Shown one piece after another: positions 1-4,354 of a DNA stretch of 6,118 bases. Below the pieces are notes generated by a model, which worked only from the letters and a program-made list of their open reading frames with translations, was not told where the DNA came from and did not search any database. Source of the DNA: DASTDY01 sp035457345 (GTDB taxonomy: Bacteria; Patescibacteriota; Saccharimonadia; Saccharimonadales; EFPC-124); NCBI GenBank assembly GCA_035457345.1, contig DATIBT010000062.1, positions 1 through 6,118 on the forward strand, read 5' to 3'. Made by a program: the position numbers and the translations under genes. Every line of letters starts with the position of its first letter. Position 1 is the first letter of the stretch.

Positions 1-28
1 ATTGGTCTGCGAGCCATTAGGGGAAGGA

Positions 29-57
29 GTGGGGCGCGCCACTTTGGTGCGCCCCAC
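29..57. terminator. GC-rich 13-bp hairpin, terminator-like
   Basis: The arms 29-41 and 45-57 pair over 13 bp with one G-U wobble and a CTT loop. No U-run follows on the plus strand. Read leftward, the stem is followed by a pyrimidine-rich tail (TCCTTCCCC). The left flank plus start of stem (21-38) closely matches the hairpin at 271-296, so the two look like members of one repeat or terminator family. Function is inferred from shape only. Confidence 0.4.
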
Positions 58-96
58 CGGCTCTAGTGTTTGTGCATTCACATGTAAGGGCCTTCT

Positions 97-237
97 TCAG
101 AGGGCGGCTAGTGAGGGTGGGCCCCTCATGATGCACCAGATGTGGAGAGCTTCCTCCAGCTCTTCCTGGGTAATCGATCCGCCCGCTGGTGCTCGCCGTC
201 CGGAGCTGTAGTTTATGTAGAACAGCCCTTGTGTCGT
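97..237 (-). pseudogene. possible 46-codon small ORF or remnant with ACG at the start position
   Basis: On the minus strand an open frame runs from an upstream TGA at 244-246 to a TGA at 97-99. A GAGGTGA Shine-Dalgarno-like heptamer (240-246) lies six bases before an ACG codon at 235-237, and the frame has no ATG, GTG or TTG near its 5' end. The translation looks protein-like: a short hydrophobic/aromatic start (LFYINYSSG), a Gly/Ala/Arg stretch, then an acidic helix (ITQEELEEALHIWC). It may be a gene whose ATG decayed to ACG, a true ACG-initiated peptide, or chance. The GAGGTGA also falls inside an 11-bp palindrome, which weakens the ribosome-binding-site reading. The family is not recognised. 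Confidence 0.22.
144..166. other. stem-loop with TCCTCC (plus) / GGAGGA (minus) loop
   Basis: AGAGCT (146-151) and AGCTCT (158-163) form a perfect 6-bp stem around the six-base loop TCCTCC, with two further G-C pairs outside a single bulge. As plus-strand RNA the loop would be complementary to a Shine-Dalgarno sequence. As minus-strand RNA it would display GGAGGA. It also lies inside the putative minus-strand small ORF, where it encodes a Glu/Leu-rich helix that could account for the repeat by codon choice alone. Confidence 0.35.
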
Positions 238-270
238 GGTGAGTCACCTCGGTGGCTCAGAAGGGAAGGA

Positions 271-296
271 GGGGGCGCGGTCCCGGAGGCGCCCCC
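271..296 (-). terminator. terminator of the rpmE-prfA-prmC operon
   Basis: GGGGGCGC (271-278) pairs perfectly with GCGCCCCC (289-296) around a 10-base loop. It starts 11 bases past the prmC stop codon. Read in the direction of the operon, the stem is followed by TCCTTCCC, a pyrimidine tail poor in U, so it is not a textbook intrinsic terminator. Its position directly after the last gene of the operon makes termination or 3'-end protection the likeliest role. Confidence 0.55.
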
Positions 297-307
297 CAGC
301 TCTACCA

Positions 308-1126
308 CTATCCAGATGTACCGCGCCGCGTAAAGCAGAGCGCAAAACTTTCAGCGGCCGTTTGCACTAATCCGTGCAGGCGCGCCGCTTTTTCAATGGT
401 AGCGTGTTGGCGCGGATCTGCTTCTAGTAACAGGTAGCCACCCTTTTTTAATTTGCCATCCAGTTGAGTAAGAAGGGTAGTAATGAGTGCTAGGCCGTGA
501 TCGTCGGCAAAGAGAGCTATGGCAGGTTCCGCATTAGTCTCGGGTGACCGCTTCCAGTCGTGGGCAACGTACGGTAGGTTGGCTATAATCGCGTCGTATG
601 GACCAGTGGCGTTCTTAAGCAGGTCGGACATAAAAAAGGATCGCACGCGGCCACCAAGGCGGTCATTATTTTTTTTGGCAATCTTCAGGGCGCTGCTGCT
701 TATGTCGGTTGCCTCAACGCTGAGGTCTGGAATTTCAAGGGAGATCGTTATGGCTAGTGCTCCGCTACCGGTGCCAACATCAAGGAGTGCGCCCGTTGGC
801 CTGAGCCCTTTTACAAGTTCAATCAGCGTTTCGCTTTCTGGCCTCGGAATCAAAACGTCGGGGGCAACGTTAAAACGGCGGCCATAAAATTCTTGGAAGC
901 CGCGAATGTAGGCAAGGGGCGCACGCGCCGCACGCGCCGCAATTTTTGGCTGAAGTGCTGTCAGTAATGGTTTTTCAAGCACAAAATCAGTATGCGCTAG
1001 CAGCCACGACTTGTCTCTGCCTAGAGCGTCACTTAGTAATACGAGCGCATCAAGCCGAGCTGTCGCAATGCCTGCAACGGCAAACCGCTTCGTGACCGTA
1101 TCAAGCCAGTCGGCAACAGTAGTCAT
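308..1126 (-). CDS. prmC: peptide chain release factor N5-glutamine methyltransferase PrmC (HemK)
   Basis: This cytoplasmic SAM-dependent enzyme methylates the glutamine of the GGQ motif in release factors, which speeds peptide release at stop codons. The 272-aa length is normal for the family. An N-terminal helical domain (about 1-75) precedes the family signature LAYIRG..EFYG at 71-81 and IPRPESE at 93-99. The SAM-binding loop DVGTGSG is at 116-122 and the catalytic tetrapeptide at 183-186. That tetrapeptide reads NLPY instead of the usual NPPY: the Asn and Tyr positions are kept and the first Pro is Leu. The gene follows prfA, which encodes its substrate RF1, after only 11 bases with no clear Shine-Dalgarno, so the two are probably cotranscribed and translationally linked. 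It ends in TAG. Identification is firm. Confidence 0.95.
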   Translation of the reverse strand: MTTVADWLDTVTKRFAVAGIATARLDALVLLSDALGRDKSWLLAHTDFVLEKPLLTALQPKIAARAARAPLAYIRGFQEFYGRRFNVAPDVLIPRPESETLIELVKGLRPTGALLDVGTGSGALAITISLEIPDLSVEATDISSSALKIAKKNNDRLGGRVRSFFMSDLLKNATGPYDAIIANLPYVAHDWKRSPETNAEPAIALFADDHGLALITTLLTQLDGKLKKGGYLLLEADPRQHATIEKAARLHGLVQTAAESFALCFTRRGTSG

Positions 1127-1137
1127 ATAATATAATG

Positions 1138-2214
1138 TTATGCCGTTTGTTCTGCGCCCTGGGCTATCAGTTCTCGTTGGTAGGCTTGTAGTTTCTCGAT
1201 GAGATCATCAATATCGCCATTAAGCGCGCCGGGAATATTGCTGCGACTGTAGCCAATGCGGTGATCGGTAATGCGGTCTTGCGGGAAGTTGTAGGTGCGG
1301 ATTTTCTCTGAGCGGTCACCCGAGCCAATTAAGCTGCGGCGCTCGGCAGTCAGTTTTGCCTGTTCTTCCTCAATTTTAATGGCAAGCAGGCGAGCGCGCA
1401 GTACGCCCATTGCTTTGTCTTTGTTCTTAATCTGAGATTTTTCGTCCTGGCATGTCACTACTAGGCCGGTGGGCAAGTGGGTGATGCGTACGGCGCTGTC
1501 GGTGGTATTGACGCTTTGGCCGCCATTGCCGCTACTACGGAATACGTCTATGCGCAGGTCGTTTTGGTTAATGACCACATCGGCTTCTTCGGCTTCTGGC
1601 AAGACGGCAACGGTGACGGTGCTTGTATGAATGCGCCCCTGGCTTTCGGTTGCTGGTACGCGTTGTACTCTGTGCACGCCAGACTCAAATTTGAGGGTCG
1701 CATACACGTCGTCACCTTTGACGCCAAAAATAATTTCTTTATAGCCGCCAACTTCTGAAGGGCTTTCGCTGATAAGCTCAGTCTTAAAGCCCCGGCGTTC
1801 GGCGAGGCGAGCGTACATGCGGAAGAGCTCGGCGGCGAACAGGCTGGCTTCGTCGCCGCCAGCACCGGCACGAATTTCAACAATAACGTCTTTTTCGTCG
1901 TTAGGATCTTTGGGCGTGAGCAACTCGAATAATTTGTCGTCTATTTGTGCGTATTCTTTTTCGAGCTCGGGCACCTCTTCTTTGGCCAGTTCCGCCAGTT
2001 CGTCATCGCCACGGGAGAGCTCAACGGCCTCTGTGAGTTGTTTGCCTACTTCTTGCTGGCGCTCAACTAAACTAATAACATTGGCAAGCTCACTACTGCG
2101 TTTTATTTTTTTTGTATAACTGGGATCGCTGAATGCGTCTGGATGCGACAAAAAATCCAACAGCTCACTGTGTTCAGCTTTTAGCTGGTCCAGGTTTAGT
2201 TGGATTTTTGCCAT
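1138..2214 (-). CDS. prfA: peptide chain release factor 1 (RF1)
   Basis: RF1 recognises UAA and UAG in the ribosomal A site and triggers hydrolysis of the peptidyl-tRNA ester. The 358-aa length is typical. The stop-codon recognition tripeptide is PAT at 187-189, as in RF1; RF2 has SPF. The catalytic GGQ is at 231-233 within the conserved stretch SSGNGGQSVN. The C-terminal part carries the conserved RSEKIRTYNFPQDRITDHR segment (301-319). The start ATG has a GAGGGTGA Shine-Dalgarno-like site six bases upstream. The gene lies 37 bp after rpmE, and the gap holds a 5-bp hairpin (2234-2247) with no U-run, so transcription probably reads through. prmC follows directly and supplies the modification of Q233. 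Genes ending in TGA in this window imply that RF2 is encoded elsewhere. Confidence 0.97.
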   Translation of the reverse strand: MAKIQLNLDQLKAEHSELLDFLSHPDAFSDPSYTKKIKRSSELANVISLVERQQEVGKQLTEAVELSRGDDELAELAKEEVPELEKEYAQIDDKLFELLTPKDPNDEKDVIVEIRAGAGGDEASLFAAELFRMYARLAERRGFKTELISESPSEVGGYKEIIFGVKGDDVYATLKFESGVHRVQRVPATESQGRIHTSTVTVAVLPEAEEADVVINQNDLRIDVFRSSGNGGQSVNTTDSAVRITHLPTGLVVTCQDEKSQIKNKDKAMGVLRARLLAIKIEEEQAKLTAERRSLIGSGDRSEKIRTYNFPQDRITDHRIGYSRSNIPGALNGDIDDLIEKLQAYQRELIAQGAEQTA

Positions 2215-2251
2215 TTCAAGTCACCCTCGGAGTAGGCGTATCCGCCTGTAG

Positions 2252-2584
2252 TTATTTAGCGTCTTTGGCTTCGGCTTTTTTGGCGGCGCGAACGGTCGCC
2301 TTTTTGGCTTTGTTGGCGAGCGCTTCTTTTTTAGCTTCGGCAGCTTTGGCGCGGGCCTTGAAGCGGTCTACGCGGCCTTCGGTGTCAACCAAGGTTTCTT
2401 TACCGGTGTAGAACGGGTGAGAAGCGCTGCTAATGAATACCTCGAGCAAAGGATATTCGTGGCCATCTTCCCATTTAATAGTCTTGTCGGTTTTAGCGGT
2501 CGACTTAGTCAAAAAAGCAAAGCCGGCGGCCGGGTCTTGTACCACAACAGGGCGGTAGTCGTTTGGATGAATAGCTTGTTTCAT
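2252..2584 (-). CDS. rpmE: 50S ribosomal protein L31, type B (zinc-independent)
   Basis: This is a large-subunit protein that helps form the inter-subunit bridge near the central protuberance. The L31 type B pattern is clear: the H-P-x-D-Y-R-P-V-V start, an FLTKST segment at 24-29, DGHEYP at 40-45, and the hallmark ISSASHPFYTGK at 51-62 followed by VDTEGRVDRF. There are no cysteines, so it is the C-minus form that does not bind zinc. At 110 aa it exceeds the usual type B length because of a Lys/Ala-rich tail from about residue 79, which probably contacts rRNA. It is the first gene of the rpmE-prfA-prmC operon. No Shine-Dalgarno is present, and its promoter ends only 11 bases before the ATG, pointing to a nearly leaderless mRNA. 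Some databases call this form rpmE2. Confidence 0.93.
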   Translation of the reverse strand: MKQAIHPNDYRPVVVQDPAAGFAFLTKSTAKTDKTIKWEDGHEYPLLEVFISSASHPFYTGKETLVDTEGRVDRFKARAKAAEAKKEALANKAKKATVRAAKKAEAKDAK

Positions 2585-2595
2585 AATTGCTTGGT

Positions 2596-2624
2596 ATTGT
2601 ATCTGTTTTATCTCTGATTGTCAA
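2596..2624 (-). promoter_or_regulatory. sigma-A type promoter of the rpmE operon
   Basis: On the minus strand the -35 is TTGACA (2619-2624, a perfect match). It is separated by 17 bp from the -10 TACAAT (2596-2601). The expected transcription start is near 2589, leaving only about five bases before the rpmE ATG. Confidence 0.8.
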
Positions 2625-2628
2625 AGGC

Positions 2629-2646
2629 GCTGGCAATATTGCCAGC
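2629..2646. promoter_or_regulatory. perfect 18-bp palindrome, candidate operator
   Basis: GCTGGCAATATTGCCAGC is a perfect inverted repeat with no central spacer. It sits 4 bp upstream of the rpmE -35 box and overlaps the candidate -35 of the rightward gene. This is the place expected for a dimeric repressor controlling both directions. No U-run adjoins it, so it is not an intrinsic terminator. The cognate regulator is not visible in the window. Confidence 0.5.
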
Positions 2647-2659
2647 ATTCCTGTAATAT
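2630..2659 (+). promoter_or_regulatory. candidate promoter of the rightward orphan gene
   Basis: A -35-like CTGGCA (2630-2635, 4/6) lies 18 bp from a -10-like TAATAT (2654-2659, 4/6). The -10 ends eight bases before the ATG, which would again give a nearly leaderless transcript. The -35 lies inside the palindrome. Weaker than the rpmE promoter. Confidence 0.4.
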
Positions 2660-2667
2660 CACCCGTC

Positions 2668-3303
2668 ATGAGCGGTCCCGAGCACGGTCTTAATCCAGAA
2701 ACTGCAATCCAAATGGAATATGCAAGGCACTATGGCCGTTTCTACGATTTTTTAGAGCGGCATGGTGAGCGGCTGAGTGATCCCCACGGAGAATTTGGGG
2801 AGATTGTTGGTGAGTTTAAGGATAGATTTTTTATCCTTCCCAGGCTCATAACTCAGTCGTATGGCTTTTTTGATACGCAGGCAGTGACTATAGAGAGTGA
2901 ATTCGTTCCGGATCCTCAGCAAGCAGACCCACCGCCCGAAATAATTATTCGCACGCTTGAGCTGGGCCAGGAGGGGCTACCTGATAGCATGCACACCTAT
3001 CTTGCGCGCAAAACTTGGGCCGGACCAGCTCGCGGTGCATGGTTTTGGCGTGAGACGAAAATTACACCGCCGGTTGGCGGCCTGAGCCGTGCTGGGACAT
3101 TGGTTTCTGAAAATATGAAGGGGTATCTGACTTATAACCCAGGGGTATCACCGGCTAGGTTGGAGGTTATGCGCCAGATTTATCCTTATTTTGAACGCAT
3201 GCAGAGACGGGGGCAGCGCCCTGCGTTTGGAGAGTTGCGGCTGGTGTCAGAGATGATTGGCATTTTGGACGATGACTTCTCGCGCGGGCCATCGTCATTT
3301 TAG
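2668..3303 (+). CDS. hypothetical protein, 211 aa, no recognised family
   Basis: I do not recognise this protein. It appears soluble: no signal peptide or membrane segment when started at the ATG. The N-terminal third is rich in aromatic and charged residues (YARHYGRFYDFLERHGERL). A central part has FDTQAVTIESEFVPDP followed by a Pro-rich PDPQQADPPPE run and a beta-like IIIRTLEL. A Gly/Trp-rich segment (TWAGPARGAWFWRE) and a C-terminal helical, basic part (YPYFERMQRRGQRP) follow. The open frame extends upstream to a TTG at 2587, but that start would overlap the rpmE promoter and the palindrome, so ATG 2668 is preferred. No Shine-Dalgarno is present, consistent with leaderless expression. Base composition resembles the rpmE operon, so it is probably native. 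It is divergent from rpmE and followed by the hairpin at 3340-3379. Confidence 0.75.
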   Translation: MSGPEHGLNPETAIQMEYARHYGRFYDFLERHGERLSDPHGEFGEIVGEFKDRFFILPRLITQSYGFFDTQAVTIESEFVPDPQQADPPPEIIIRTLELGQEGLPDSMHTYLARKTWAGPARGAWFWRETKITPPVGGLSRAGTLVSENMKGYLTYNPGVSPARLEVMRQIYPYFERMQRRGQRPAFGELRLVSEMIGILDDDFSRGPSSF

Positions 3304-3339
3304 ATGAGGTCAAAATAAAAAACGTCTAGATATGAACGA

Positions 3340-3379
3340 GGGGGCGACTCGCGTCCGAAATTCGGACCGAGCCGCCCCC
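3340..3379. terminator. long GC-rich hairpin between convergent genes
   Basis: GGGGGCG (3340-3346) pairs with CGCCCCC (3373-3379). The stem continues inward through CTCG and GTCCGA, with one mismatch and one bulge, to a three-base AAT loop. It lies between the stop codons of the converging genes 2668-3303 and 3494-3985. Read leftward, it is followed after about ten bases by a T-rich tract (GTTTTTTATTTT, complement of 3312-3323), so it fits best as the terminator of the leftward vWA gene. The 3' arm overlaps a competing 10-bp palindrome, CCCCGCGGGG (3376-3385). The first marked rise in GC content on the left side of the island is here. Confidence 0.55.
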
Positions 3380-3493
3380 GCGGGGAGCGCCGTTCACCTT
3401 GCGGGTATTACGGTTGTACCACCCTTGGATCTCCTCCCCAGAGATCGGGTTGCGCCGGCGTCGGTGCTAGCGCGGTGGTGGAGGTGGGCGCCG
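3380..3493. other. GC-rich 3' flank of the vWA gene
   Basis: There is no gene in this stretch. It contains a 6-bp hairpin GATCTC/GAGATC (3428-3433/3441-3446) with a seven-base loop. On the minus strand it contains the short stretch AAGGGTGGTAC (3416-3426), which resembles part of a T-box core but lacks the rest of that element. The composition matches the neighbouring high-GC genes and not the translation operon. Confidence 0.5.
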
Positions 3494-3985
3494 TCAGGCG
3501 TTGGCGCCGGCCAGGAACTCGTCGACCTCGCGGCCGAAGACCTTGTTGATGTCCTCCTCGAAGGTGTACACCACGTCGACCTGCGCCTCCCTGGCGTGAC
3601 CGTCGTCGACGCTCTTGCCGAACTTCCGGTCGACCGTGCCCGGCTGGTCGGTCACGACCGCGAACACGATCATGGTGCCGCTGTCGAGGCCGGCCACGAG
3701 CTCGTCCTTGATCGCGGCGGTGTCGTCGTCGCGGGTGTCGAAGTCGTCGATGATGACGACCAGGTCGCGGTCCTCGCTCGCGGTGGCCAGCTCCAGCGCC
3801 TTGGTCACGGCCGCGCCGAGGCTGTCGACGTGGTGCACCGGCACCTCGCCGTCCGAGTCGTACTTGCGCACGGCCTCGGTGGCGGCGGCCACGACCTTGT
3901 CGACGGTGCCGTTCTGCCGCTCGTCCTCCAGCGTCGCGCTGTCGACGATGATGACGGCTCCGCTGACGTCCAGCTTGTTGGTCAT
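3494..3985 (-). CDS. stand-alone vWA-like protein of the Ter (TerF/TerY) type
   Basis: This 163-aa, acidic, soluble protein has no signal peptide or membrane segment. Its alternating beta/alpha pattern fits a von Willebrand A (Rossmann-like) fold. Strand 1 is AVIIVDSA (10-17). An amphipathic helix leads into YDSDGEVPVHHVD (42-54), the stretch that resembles the DDDG-x-V-D-V-x-x-F element of tellurium-resistance vWA proteins. Strand 4 is DLVVIIDDFD (74-83), then TMIVFAVVTD (104-113) and VDVVYTFEED (136-145). The metal-site motif D-x-S-x-S is not intact: only D15 fits. Start choice: an upstream in-frame ATG at 4009 exists, but ATG 3985 has a strong GGAGG site four bases away and skips a hairpin. 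The motif recurs in the C-terminal domain of the divergent TerC gene, so a shared role is likely. Codons are strongly G/C-ending and the gene ends in TGA. Expected family role is scaffold or metal sensing; the exact function is unknown. Confidence 0.72.
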   Translation of the reverse strand: MTNKLDVSGAVIIVDSATLEDERQNGTVDKVVAAATEAVRKYDSDGEVPVHHVDSLGAAVTKALELATASEDRDLVVIIDDFDTRDDDTAAIKDELVAGLDSGTMIVFAVVTDQPGTVDRKFGKSVDDGHAREAQVDVVYTFEEDINKVFGREVDEFLAGANA

Positions 3986-4019
3986 GCTTCCTCCAGAGTA
4001 GGCCCGCATCCGTGCGGGC
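3986..4019 (-). promoter_or_regulatory. ribosome-binding site with adjoining hairpin, vWA gene
   Basis: On the minus strand GGAGG lies four bases before the ATG at 3985 and decides the start. Just upstream GCCCGC/GCGGGC (4014-4019/4002-4007) form a 6-bp stem around a six-base loop. The stem ends seven bases before the GGAGG, so it could influence ribosome access. The nine bases GGAGGAAGC have an exact complement in the 144-166 stem-loop. Confidence 0.6.
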
Positions 4020-4029
4020 GCTGACGTGG

Positions 4030-4054
4030 AAAACCTGCGGAGTTTAGCCGCAGG
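4030..4054 (-). terminator. attenuator-like hairpin in the leader of the vWA gene
   Basis: CCTGCGG and CCGCAGG (4048-4054 and 4034-4040) form a perfect 7-bp stem with a seven-base loop. On the minus strand it is followed at once by TTTT (complement of 4030-4033). It lies about 25 bases after the predicted transcription start and about 45 bases before the ATG, the place expected for premature termination. The U-run is short, so it may only be partial. Confidence 0.4.
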
Positions 4055-4084
4055 GTCTTACGTCCCACCGTAGTGGTAGAACTA

Positions 4085-4113
4085 ACTATACGTAACTTAT
4101 GTGTATGTGTCAA
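4085..4113 (-). promoter_or_regulatory. strong sigma-A type promoter of the vWA gene
   Basis: On the minus strand TTGACA (4108-4113, perfect) is followed by a 17-bp spacer and TATAGT (4085-4090, 5/6). Predicted start is near 4078, giving a leader of about 93 bases. The layout matches the native rpmE promoter closely, so this high-GC gene should be read by the housekeeping polymerase. Confidence 0.75.
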
Positions 4114-4132
4114 CATTTTGGTACATGAGATA

Positions 4133-4161
4133 TTGCTAAACAGTAGTTATTGTGGTACTGT
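4133..4161 (+). promoter_or_regulatory. candidate extended -10 promoter of the TerC-vWA gene
   Basis: TTGCTA (4133-4138, 4/6) lies 17 bp before TACTGT (4156-4161), which keeps the key first, second and last positions and is preceded by TGG as in extended -10 promoters. Predicted start is near 4168. The -35 boxes of the two divergent promoters are only 19 bp apart, so one regulator could act on both. Confidence 0.45.
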
Positions 4162-4167
4162 ATGCGA

Positions 4168-4354
4168 GCATATCTGCGCCACGTGCGCAGAACGCACTTT
4201 ACCAGTGTGAGTCTACTCATCTGTTTGGAGCCGGCGCCAGTTGTACGACTTATTGTGAAACTGGCGCTTGCTCTTAGCGGAGAGAGTAGCGACAATTGTT
4301 ACCAAGCAGAAAGGTTTTTCCGCGTCCCTGTTTTTCCGAATAGGAAGGTGCTAC
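4168..4354 (+). other. long structured 5' leader of the TerC-vWA gene
   Basis: The predicted leader is about 187 bases without a convincing gene. It begins with CTGCGC/GCGCAG (4174-4190, five-base loop). Next is CGCACT/AGTGTG (4193-4209, one wobble), then GCGCCAG/CTGGCGC (4234-4240/4261-4267) around a 20-base loop. Near the end the 9-mer GTTTTTCCG occurs twice, 16 bases apart (4314-4322 and 4330-4338). The Shine-Dalgarno AGGAAGG lies seven bases before ATG 4355. TerC-family genes are often preceded by the manganese-sensing yybP-ykoY riboswitch. Its full consensus is not seen here, so any sensing role is inference. Confidence 0.45.

Larger units (their letters stand above)
1..307. other. gene-poor, hairpin-rich intergenic stretch
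   Basis: No convincing protein gene was found here. The stretch is GC-rich compared with the adjacent prmC and packed with short inverted repeats. These are 29-57, 90-105 (GCCTTC/GAGGGC), 112-128 (TGAGGG/CCCTCA), 144-166 (AGAGCT/AGCTCT), the 11-bp palindrome 238-248 (GGTGAGTCACC) and 271-296. The reading frame on the minus strand between 237 and 97 has a protein-like translation but no standard start codon. The stretch could be a structured RNA, a decayed small gene, or simply the termination zone of the prmC operon. The gene further left, outside the window, is unknown. Confidence 0.5.

Noticed and set aside
17..247. 76-aa leftward frame with a GTG start
   Set aside because: It runs through the 29-57 hairpin, has no clear domain, and its composition looks non-coding. 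The frame ending at 97 is more protein-like.
2587..2667. Upstream TTG start of the orphan gene giving a hydrophobic N-terminus
   Set aside because: It would overlap the rpmE promoter and the palindrome, has no Shine-Dalgarno, and its hydrophobic run appears to be the translation of regulatory DNA.
3416..3426. AAGGGTGGTAC on the minus strand as a T-box core
   Set aside because: The following CCGCG and a stem I with specifier loop are missing, and the position is downstream of the vWA gene with no leftward gene to regulate.
3332..4024. 230-aa rightward open frame opposite the vWA gene
   Set aside because: It is the antisense shadow of a G/C-ending gene. The translation is Val/Asp/His/Arg-rich without domain sense, and the leftward gene has promoter, Shine-Dalgarno and fold.
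4281..4300. GAGAGAGTAGCGAC as the start of a yybP-ykoY manganese riboswitch
   Set aside because: Only a short GAGTAG-like match is present. The remaining 60-70 bases before the start codon are too few and lack the second conserved leg.
4268..4354. Upstream in-frame ATG for the TerC-vWA gene
   Set aside because: It would add 29 residues without family match and lacks a ribosome-binding site. ATG 4355 has AGGAAGG at good spacing and leads straight into the TerC domain.
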